From the NCBI GenBank assembly GCA_040218535.1, contig JAVJRG010000008.1, forward strand, positions 328,605-392,604: DNA of 64,000 nucleotides, in the 5' to 3' direction. The notes beneath the pieces were generated by a model. The model made no database searches, had not been told where the DNA came from, and saw only the letters and a program-made list of their open reading frames with translations. Numbering within the stretch: the first letter of the stretch is position 1; each line of letters begins with the position of its first letter. Below are positions 57,193 to 64,000 of this stretch, in pieces. The DNA is from Lacipirellulaceae bacterium. GTDB lineage: Bacteria; Planctomycetota; Planctomycetia; Pirellulales; Lacipirellulaceae. The translations under genes and the position numbers were made by a program.

Positions 57193-59624
57193 GCGAGGCA
57201 GAACTCGACCCGCCACCGCAACAGGTCACCTGCTGCCCGAAGTGCCTCACTGTTCAGCAGCCGCCTTCGCAGAGCCACTGTCGGTGGTGCCGTTTCGAAT
57301 TGCAGTGGCTGTTAGAGCTGCCGGAGTGCCACGCAGCGCTAGCCCGACTGGCGAAATCCCAAGTTGAGCTTAGCCTGGAAACCCGCTGGCCCGGTGGCGA
57401 GGCACATGCTCAGCATCAGGGGCGAGAGCCGCTCCCTTTCAACATCGGCGATCAGCCTCTCCTGGTGCATTGGGACGATCATCCAAGCCGTGTGCGGGTT
57501 GAGTTCGGTTCCCAGAGTTGGCCTCTGGAACTACCCGGACGCATTAACCCAAAACAAGGCAAGGAAGTCTTCACCGTGCGGGCCGTGGTGACCCCCGACT
57601 TTGACAAGCTGGTTCGGCCCGAACAGTTGTGCGAAGGCCGCTTCTCCCCCAAGCGAATCGAGCCGGGAACTCCGTTTCGAATCGGGCGAGACGATGAGGC
57701 AGATCTCACCATCTGCCAGCAGCAAGTCGCGATGCAGCACTGCTTGGTCGTTCGCCATCCACGGCGTTCCGAGGAGTTCTGGGTTATCGATCTCCTGTCT
57801 CAGCCGGGGACCTTCGTCAACGGACAGCGGGTCCTCACGCAGCAACTTCAGCACGGCGATTTTCTCCAGGTCGGTACCTATGGTTGGCGGCTGAGTGCTT
57901 CGGACGGCTTTCTGTTGCCAGAGAAACCGATTACTGGCGGAGAACTCCTCTGGGACGAAGTCACGGTGCCGCAGCGGCTGGAGAACTTCAGCGAATCGCT
58001 ATGTCCCGGTGAGTTGACCGCGATCGTCGGTCCCAGCGGCGCTGGTAAGTCAACCTTGGTGAAAACGGTTATCAAGCAAGGGTTGGTGAGTCAGGGGGGC
58101 ATCAAGTTTGACCAATGTGATACAGACCAAGAGCGTGAGACGTTCCGCCAGCGACTCGGCTATGTGTCTCAGCAGCAGGTGCTCCATCGACAGTTGAAGG
58201 TGCGTCAGGCGATTGCGTTCGCCTACCGCTTCCGTAAGGGCCAGCCGCCAGAGGCGTACCGCGTTGATCGAGTGCTCCGATCAGTTGACCTCCCGCCACA
58301 TCGGTGGACTGCTCCCATCAAGAAGTTAAGTGGTGGAGAACAGAAGCGCGTTCAGGTAGCAGCCCAGTTGATTGTCGAGCCCGCTCTGTTCCTTCTTGAC
58401 GAACCGACTAGCGGGCTCGATCCTCAGCGGGCCGAATCACTCATTCGCTTGCTGCGGACTCTCTGCTATCGCGGCGGAACGGTGGCCGTGGTAACCCATG
58501 ATGAACGGAGCGAGTGGTTCGATCGTACGATCACCTTGGAGAAGGGCAAGAAAGGCGGAAGACTCGCTAGTGTTCAGCTCGCTGCTGATGATTCCCGTGA
58601 CGAAGGGGAACAGGCTTTCGATCAGCAAGTGGACGCCGGGGCTTTGCAGGCCGTTGATAAGGTACCTGACGAAAAACCAAATATCGATAACGAGGCTTAC
58701 GACAGCGCTGCCGAGCTTTCTCAAAGGCAACTATTACGCACGAATCCAACACCTAGGCAGCTATTTGAGGTCTGTGCGAGCCGCGAGTGGCAATTAATGC
58801 GTGGCGACTGGCTGTGGCGGATCGTTTTGCCTTTACTGGTGGTGCCCGGTCTGTTCGCGGTTGCTTTACACCTCGCGGTCCCGGCAACCAACCTGTCGCT
58901 GTTGGGGTTTCTCTCGGTGATCTCCACGATTTGGATGGGGGCCAGCCTGGGGCTGCTGGCCATTGTCGATGAGCGACACATTGTTGAGCACGAACGCTTA
59001 CTCTATCTGAAGATTGCCCCTTATCTGACGGCCAAGACGCTCATCTTGTGGGTCTGCTCGCTCTGGCAAGTCTCGGTATTCTTTGGATTGTTATGCTGCT
59101 TAAGAAGAATTACGGAGAGTTCCTTCGATATGCTGAAAAGCCCAAAGAGCTGTCTGGGCTGCCTCATGATCCTGGGCTGTGCGTCCGTTGGCCTTGGGCT
59201 CTTGCTGTCGGCCGTTTCGGGACTAAGTCGCCACCGGGCGAATTTTTTATTGCCGTTGGTGATGATTGGGCAGATTGTCTTTAGTGTGCAAGTCGCCGAT
59301 GGGAATAGCACTTTCCTCGCGGCATATAAGAGATTCTCGCCAATATCTCAAGAGGCAGTGGCTGCTCAAACGACTCCAACAGCGAAGGCTCAAACGACGG
59401 AGGCAGCGACGGCTCAAACGACAAGCTGTTCGGCTTGGTTTTCATACCTTACACTCTCCCGCTATGGAGATATAACGCTGCGGAGTTTTGCGTACGTGTC
59501 GGAGCCACAAACCGACGCCTGGAAATGGCGGTGGCAGGCGCTCTGCGTATTGCTGATCGCCAGCTTGTTACTCCCTGGGCTCGCTTGGGCTTCGCTTCGT
59601 TTGAGGACGCTTGAGTATGATTGA
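57189..59624 (+). CDS. FHA-domain ABC transporter (ABCG/ABC2-type)
   Basis: At 811 residues from GTG 57189, the order is a zinc ribbon (about 13-40, 'CCPKCLTVQQPPSQSHCRWC'), an FHA domain that binds phosphothreonine (about 160-235, 'FRIGRDDEADLTICQQQVAM' and 'GTFVNGQRV'), an ABC ATPase (about 255-460) with Walker A 'IVGPSGAGKST', signature 'LSGGEQKRVQVAA' and Walker B 'ALFLLDEPTSGLDP', and six membrane helices (about 540-811). An FHA domain on an exporter suggests control by a Thr kinase. The operon's own kinase-like protein appears inactive, so an external kinase would be needed. An in-frame repeat in the last loop is listed apart. Confidence 0.85.
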   Translation: MSEAELDPPPQQVTCCPKCLTVQQPPSQSHCRWCRFELQWLLELPECHAALARLAKSQVELSLETRWPGGEAHAQHQGREPLPFNIGDQPLLVHWDDHPSRVRVEFGSQSWPLELPGRINPKQGKEVFTVRAVVTPDFDKLVRPEQLCEGRFSPKRIEPGTPFRIGRDDEADLTICQQQVAMQHCLVVRHPRRSEEFWVIDLLSQPGTFVNGQRVLTQQLQHGDFLQVGTYGWRLSASDGFLLPEKPITGGELLWDEVTVPQRLENFSESLCPGELTAIVGPSGAGKSTLVKTVIKQGLVSQGGIKFDQCDTDQERETFRQRLGYVSQQQVLHRQLKVRQAIAFAYRFRKGQPPEAYRVDRVLRSVDLPPHRWTAPIKKLSGGEQKRVQVAAQLIVEPALFLLDEPTSGLDPQRAESLIRLLRTLCYRGGTVAVVTHDERSEWFDRTITLEKGKKGGRLASVQLAADDSRDEGEQAFDQQVDAGALQAVDKVPDEKPNIDNEAYDSAAELSQRQLLRTNPTPRQLFEVCASREWQLMRGDWLWRIVLPLLVVPGLFAVALHLAVPATNLSLLGFLSVISTIWMGASLGLLAIVDERHIVEHERLLYLKIAPYLTAKTLILWVCSLWQVSVFFGLLCCLRRITESSFDMLKSPKSCLGCLMILGCASVGLGLLLSAVSGLSRHRANFLLPLVMIGQIVFSVQVADGNSTFLAAYKRFSPISQEAVAAQTTPTAKAQTTEAATAQTTSCSAWFSYLTLSRYGDITLRSFAYVSEPQTDAWKWRWQALCVLLIASLLLPGLAWASLRLRTLEYD
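59364..59422 (+). repeat. 24-base in-frame tandem repeat
   Basis: The word GCTCAAACGAC starts at 59364, 59388 and 59412, exactly 24 bases apart, so each unit adds eight residues (AQTT plus four variable residues). It lies in a loop between the last membrane helices of the FHA-ABC exporter. Copy number could vary by slippage. Confidence 0.7.
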
Positions 59625-59772
59625 GTGCCTGATGACGTCGCAAGTCAAGCTCGCGGCTTGATGCTCCCGGATATCCATAAGTGCCTCAGCGTGTCGGTCC
59701 TGGGCAGGTTAGCGTGTCTAACCATAGCCCTGTCGAACGCTGCCGAGTCGCAGGGTCGAATCCAGATAGTGG

Positions 59773-60594
59773 TTAAATATTGGGCAGCTGCAATGCGGCC
59801 ATATAGTCTTCTGGTGCCATTGCATTAAAAGCGACTTCAGCCGGAACCTGAACACTCAAGCTCTTGGCAATCTCTACCCCCAATACGAGTACCGCCCTTG
59901 AAAGCTGACTTTGAAAACTGTCGAAGTCATATGTTTTGAGCTTGGCGCCGCCGTGGTGTACACAATTGTGCCGCACTTCATCAAACTCAGACAGCATCGT
60001 TTCATCAAAGTGCCAGTTCTCGCTTCGCAGAGCGGGCGGGCTGCCAAGCAACCGGACTAAGACCCGCCACTTTTCCGGCAATGGCTTACGGTCGAGTTCA
60101 TCCAGCCAGCACTCCAACTGGTCATCTGTCGCCTTTTCTACATCGGACGCTCGCAAAGTTGCCAATTCGATCTTTCGCTTAGCAATGCACTCAATCGCCT
60201 TTTCGCGATTGGAAATACTAGCAAGACGAATTAATGAAAGGAGATAGTTTTCCGTCGCATCATGTAGCAACACAGTTGCGGCGACCTTGGCAGATTTATC
60301 TATGCTCTCCAACTGTTGCTCGGCTGCCGTCTGGATAACAGCCGCATACTCCGACGGTGCTGTTGAGTCGGGTTTGACAATGCCATGAAACTCGGCTAAC
60401 TGAAGTGCTTCTTGAAACCGGGACTCGAGCACGGATTGCACACCAGCATAGGTTGCATCCACTGGAAACTGGGCAATGGCCACTGCTTGGCTTTGGGACA
60501 GATTGAAGTCGCGGTATGCTAGTGCAATGGCCAACCCAAGTTGGCTGGGTTTAGCATCACGTAGGGGGACGGCCATTGGCGGAACTATCGACAT
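59773..60594 (-). CDS. HEPN-like protein partnered with OLD nuclease
   Basis: This is 273 residues, mostly helical, with no signal or membrane segment. Near residue 213, 'LSEFDEVRHNCVHHGGAK' contains an R-x4-H motif (RHNCVH), the signature of HEPN RNases, and the preceding 'VAATVLLHDATENYLLSLIR' and 'WRVLVRLLG' fit the helical bundle of RiboL-PSP/MAE_28990-type HEPN domains. It follows the OLD gene on the same strand after 119 bases, so the two are probably one operon. HEPN partners in defence systems cleave RNA when triggered. This is a motif-based assignment. Confidence 0.55.
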   Translation of the reverse strand: MSIVPPMAVPLRDAKPSQLGLAIALAYRDFNLSQSQAVAIAQFPVDATYAGVQSVLESRFQEALQLAEFHGIVKPDSTAPSEYAAVIQTAAEQQLESIDKSAKVAATVLLHDATENYLLSLIRLASISNREKAIECIAKRKIELATLRASDVEKATDDQLECWLDELDRKPLPEKWRVLVRLLGSPPALRSENWHFDETMLSEFDEVRHNCVHHGGAKLKTYDFDSFQSQLSRAVLVLGVEIAKSLSVQVPAEVAFNAMAPEDYMAALQLPNI

Positions 60595-60713
60595 GCCACC
60601 ATTCCTATATTAGAGCAACCTGAGGGCGGTGCCCACGAACCTCCACTGTAGCAGGGCACAGAATTGGAAGAAATGGTTCGCTAGTTCGCACTGCTGAATC
60701 AGCCACTCTTGCG

Positions 60714-63230
60714 TCACTCGGTATTCTCGACGGTTGCTGCTTCGGGACGCTTCTTCTGTTCATTGTTCCCGGTGGGCTTTGAATCCAAGACTACCGATGG
60801 GTCATCTACTTCCTGGGCTGGTTCCGGCTCTTGAGTCGCAAGGCGACCGGCGTAACGCAGGTGGTCCAAACGCTGCAGGAAATCGTCGTACCGTGCTACC
60901 GGCTCCGTAACGTCCTCTTCGATTTGATACTCTTGCTTGATTTGATGGACGATCAAGCGGATAGCGTTACTCTCATCCGAACTGTCAAGCACTGCGTCGA
61001 CCTCCTCAAAGAGCAGCAACACCTGCTCACGACTTGCAGATGTGGAATGGTCGTTTGCGAAAGCACTCTTAAGCCTCTCGATTTTCTGCGACACTCGATC
61101 GACCTTTGTATCACGCTCTGCCTGCCTTTGACGTAGTGTCAGTGCGGCGAAAAGAACTCTCATGTTTTGGAGGAATGCGAGTGCGTCTGGGTCCTTATCC
61201 TGGTCATTGGCAGAGACGATCCGCCGATTGACAACGGAAAGAACTGCTCGTGCGAAACCCATTTTCTCGATGTGCAAAGGCTCTTCCAGCCCTGCAAGCT
61301 CCGCTTCGATGGCCTTGAAAACAGAAGTGTTCTCGTTTAGATGCTTTGAAATTGAATCTGCCGTGATCTCCTGGACAGCATTCTCGTCAACTCCATAAAC
61401 CTCTGCAAAGTACACAGAGACGGCTTCAACGCATATGGAGAGGGGGACCAAGTCCTCCGTCTCAAGCAGGTGTTGATTGTCCGCAAGGTCGATTTCCTCT
61501 AGATCGCCAACTTGAAGAATCAGTTTTGAATCGAGGATTACCTGTTGGCGTGCTCCCCCGCGTCGGAGGTCTTTGACGGCCTTGTTGCCCTCTTTATCGC
61601 TGTCAAGAAGCACGATTACAGCTGGTTTTACTATGTCGCGGCCTCTAGCCAGATAGACTATGTAGGGGACATGTGAGGCAGAGCCCGCAGGGACAATCGT
61701 GATGTGGTTTAGATCGAGGGTTTCACGTTCTCCTGTACCCTCTGCTCGCAGCAACGCCGCAGCTCCTGCTAAGAGCATCTGATCCGCTGGTCCTTCAACC
61801 ACCAAATTGCAATTACCGATAAACGTTGTTTCACCTACAAAAGCTCCAAATGCAGACCTCAAAGGTTCGTAGTGATTCTTTGACACGTCGCGAACTACTC
61901 TCGTCCCTTCGTCACTAACGCCCTTTTCAAGCACACGAATCCGCTCTGCGTGATTTTTATCTATCAAGAATGGCGAGTGGGTAACATACACGACTTGCAC
62001 AGGAGGGCGGCTCCCCTCGGGGTGCGCGAAAGCATCAAACAGCTTCAGCAGGTCCTGCTGACCTTGGCTTGATAGGTACGCGTCGGGTTCATCCATAAGT
62101 AGGATTTCGGGTGTCCGACCTTCAGGCTGGTAGCCGAGATACTGAATGTAATAGCTCAGAAAGTACTTGAGACCGCTGCTTCTCTCTCCAAACGAGTATT
62201 CGGTGCCGGTCCGATCTCTGATCGTGAAGACAAGATCAAACTCGCGAGGTGACACCATCAGATGAAAGTCGCGGTCTTGAACCCACCAGCGGGGGAAGTT
62301 CAATGCGACGTCGAGTGCATTATTTATCTCTTGAATAATGCCGTTGACGTATGCGTCTTTCTCATCCCGCAGTGCGTCATACAGCTCGCGTAGAGCCTGC
62401 GGGTCGACTTTCGCGATGCCACAGATCAGCTTTCTGGCAAGTTCTAGCTCTTTATTCCGTCGCGTCTCACCCTTTACCTGTTCGTCACTGATGTCGGTAG
62501 CCTGCGAAAAGAACTTGAACTTGGCCGCTATGGCAGCAGCAGCTTTGGTTATGGACTCAGCAGATTCAAACCACCCAGCCCCATCGTAAAGACCTTCGGC
62601 GAGCTGGAATCTTCTGCGTCGTCCGACTTGGTCGAGCTTGTGCGGGTTGTCCAAACCTGCCAAGAAGCGAATCGGCACATTCTCGGGAAGGCCAATGTCG
62701 GCATCGATACGAAACGTGGCCGGAAACAGTGCTTGAAGTTTCGCGGGTTCCTTGACTTCGCACTTAACGAAGCCATCTCCATCCGGAATGAAGACTTCGA
62801 AACTACTTCGTTCATTTCGAAAAACAATGAACTGCTTCACTTTGTGGGCCGATCGTGGCAGTTCACAAGCCTCCGCTAGCGATTTTGCGTCTTCCTCGTC
62901 CAAGTCAGTCCATTCAAGTCCGAAATCAGGCCACCGCATCTTGTCCCGCTCGACAGCAAAGAACTGCGAGTACCGACAGAAGTCGGAACGTTCTATGCCT
63001 TCACCTGTGATGCCTTTTTCGATTGCAGAAAGAAGGTGCGACTTCCCAGATTCGTTCGCACCGACAATGGTGGTTACATGAGGGTCGAGTGACACAGCAA
63101 CGTACGGATACCACAGCGACCCGCCTCCTAAACCTTCCCAATCACGACGCTTGGCTGAAGGATGGAACTTCCGTAGATAGTCGTAGTTGAACGACTTGTA
63201 GAAGCGAACGAAAACTGTTTTCAGGATCAT
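60714..63230 (-). CDS. OLD-family AAA/ABC ATPase with TOPRIM nuclease domain
   Basis: At 838 residues, Walker A is 'IVGANESGKSHLLSAIEKG' (Gly57-Ser64) at the N-terminus. A long helical insert is followed by the ABC signature-like 'SFGERSSGLKYFLSYY' and Walker B 'PEILLMDEPDAYLSS' (Asp380-Glu381), then 'VVYVTHSPFLID' (switch His). The TOPRIM domain has Glu479 in 'NLVVEGPADQMLLAGAA' and Asp543-x-Asp545 in 'VIVLLDSDKEGNK'. This is the layout of OLD and GajA nucleases, which cut phage DNA. The C-terminal 100 residues are acidic and low-complexity. The HEPN-like gene follows on the same strand. Confidence 0.85.
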   Translation of the reverse strand: MILKTVFVRFYKSFNYDYLRKFHPSAKRRDWEGLGGGSLWYPYVAVSLDPHVTTIVGANESGKSHLLSAIEKGITGEGIERSDFCRYSQFFAVERDKMRWPDFGLEWTDLDEEDAKSLAEACELPRSAHKVKQFIVFRNERSSFEVFIPDGDGFVKCEVKEPAKLQALFPATFRIDADIGLPENVPIRFLAGLDNPHKLDQVGRRRRFQLAEGLYDGAGWFESAESITKAAAAIAAKFKFFSQATDISDEQVKGETRRNKELELARKLICGIAKVDPQALRELYDALRDEKDAYVNGIIQEINNALDVALNFPRWWVQDRDFHLMVSPREFDLVFTIRDRTGTEYSFGERSSGLKYFLSYYIQYLGYQPEGRTPEILLMDEPDAYLSSQGQQDLLKLFDAFAHPEGSRPPVQVVYVTHSPFLIDKNHAERIRVLEKGVSDEGTRVVRDVSKNHYEPLRSAFGAFVGETTFIGNCNLVVEGPADQMLLAGAAALLRAEGTGERETLDLNHITIVPAGSASHVPYIVYLARGRDIVKPAVIVLLDSDKEGNKAVKDLRRGGARQQVILDSKLILQVGDLEEIDLADNQHLLETEDLVPLSICVEAVSVYFAEVYGVDENAVQEITADSISKHLNENTSVFKAIEAELAGLEEPLHIEKMGFARAVLSVVNRRIVSANDQDKDPDALAFLQNMRVLFAALTLRQRQAERDTKVDRVSQKIERLKSAFANDHSTSASREQVLLLFEEVDAVLDSSDESNAIRLIVHQIKQEYQIEEDVTEPVARYDDFLQRLDHLRYAGRLATQEPEPAQEVDDPSVVLDSKPTGNNEQKKRPEAATVENTE

Positions 63231-64000
63231 GACCTACCCAACTCAGATGGCGATCTAGGGGCAATGCGTAGATTATAGGGCCCAATGGTCGGCTGCACGA
63301 GTAGGGCTCTCAGAGCAACTGGGAGGAAGCACTGTAAAATCAGCTTCCCTCAGGGCAATGAGTTGCGTTCAATCACTTGTTCCATGGTGACTAGTCCCTT
63401 TTTGCCGTTTGTGTAGAGGATGGGACGCCGGAGAGTTGAATTCAATGAGTCGACGACTAAGACGAGTGTTTCCCCGTAATGCTTTTCCCCAAAGACCTCG
63501 GAGAAGAGCACTGGGTTATTTCAGCTATTCCTCGGATTCCTGGGCAGCGTAAATGAAGAGCGCACCAATACAGATGCCGACGGGTCGCCTCGAAACCTAC
63601 CCAGGACGTAAACGCCGGACGTACCTACAAGTAGGTACTTCGGATGTGCCTCTAACTCGCTGAGGTGTCCAGAGATAGGGACGCCGCTGCATGTTGACAA
63701 GAAACCTTCGGCCCCGAAGTTGATGCAACCTCAGCTGATTTGGCATGGGGTAAGAACTGCAGCAGTGTACTTCTGAAGCTCTCTCTGTGGTGGATTTGGA
63801 CTACTTATCAATCACCACTTGGGTTCCCTGCCGCGGGGATAAATCGTGATTCAGTTGCCACGACCTACTGGAATGACGATAGGCACTACTTGTATCGCTC
63901 TTGAGAAGTTTTACATGCAAAGGATGCGGCAACGCGTTTTATCCGATGCCTAAAGATTGATGACTCAGGTTCGTCGCGTCCTATTTTGACCATGGTCGAT
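63231..64000. other. Region upstream of the OLD gene without recognised genes
   Basis: The last 770 bases have only short open frames with no family pattern and no RNA gene that I can see. The promoter of the leftward OLD gene should lie just right of 63230. A short partly palindromic stretch occurs around 63625-63645 (cctacaagtaggtac). The gene to the right, if any, is outside the window. Confidence 0.4.

Noticed and set aside
33774..63231. Second copy of the tRNA-Leu 3' end marking the right end of the element.
   Set aside because: Reading through the non-coding parts, no stretch matching the T-arm and acceptor end was found. A short or degenerate core could have been missed.

Overview
The window looks like chromosomal DNA of a planctomycete, probably Pirellulales-like. 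The evidence is three exported proteins ending in PEP-CTERM-type tails (VPEPGALAL, VPEPTTLLL, IPEPSALVG), a giant exported protein with the LEPRQMLAG N-terminal motif common in planctomycetes, short dockerin-like Asp-rich segments, a sulfatase next to an alpha-L-fucosidase, and moderately high GC. No rRNA gene or ribosomal protein cluster is present, so the assignment rests on gene content only.

Region 1 (1-3480) is the 3' part of a phosphate-uptake operon: pstC (end only), pstA, pstB, phoU and a PhoB-type response regulator with no sensor kinase beside it. Region 2 (3441-18000) is ordinary mixed chromosome: a lipoprotein hydrolase, a DUF2461 protein, two tandem secreted cyclophilins, xylose isomerase, envelope glycosyltransferases, a C45-type N-terminal-nucleophile hydrolase, a methyltransferase, a GNAT acetyltransferase, a DMT exporter and a VOC protein. 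Region 3 (18215-33558) reads as a polysaccharide and sugar catabolic locus, all on the + strand. It holds a 1683-residue modular glycoside-hydrolase-like protein, a GH29 fucosidase, a secreted FAD oxidoreductase coupled by an ATGA overlap to a membrane FMN/4Fe-4S protein, a sulfatase, a GntP permease, a zinc alcohol dehydrogenase and an SDR dehydrogenase. Together they could strip, import and oxidise a sulfated fucose-rich glycan.

Region 4 (33690-44584) is an integrated element. It starts at a tRNA-Leu(CAA) gene followed by a tyrosine integrase. It carries an excisionase-like protein, a DUF927 ATPase, a possible origin region and two family A DNA polymerase relatives. One (40883-43447) joins a zinc-ribbon/TOPRIM primase to a polymerase domain that keeps its catalytic residues. 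The other (35237-37390) has the layout of the family but appears to have lost every catalytic residue. I see this pair as the most unusual thing in the window. The right end of the element was not found.

Region 5 (44585-64000) is accessory DNA that may belong to the same island. It contains a DUF1444-like protein, a CIA30 protein, an SRAP protein coupled to a tiny membrane protein and divergent from an EVE-HNH type nuclease, an S1/P1 nuclease, and about 2.5 kb with no convincing gene. Then come a three-gene membrane operon (pseudokinase-like protein, membrane protein of unknown family, FHA-ABC exporter) and, on the opposite strand, an OLD-family ATPase-TOPRIM nuclease followed by a HEPN-like protein, which is a plausible two-gene defence system.
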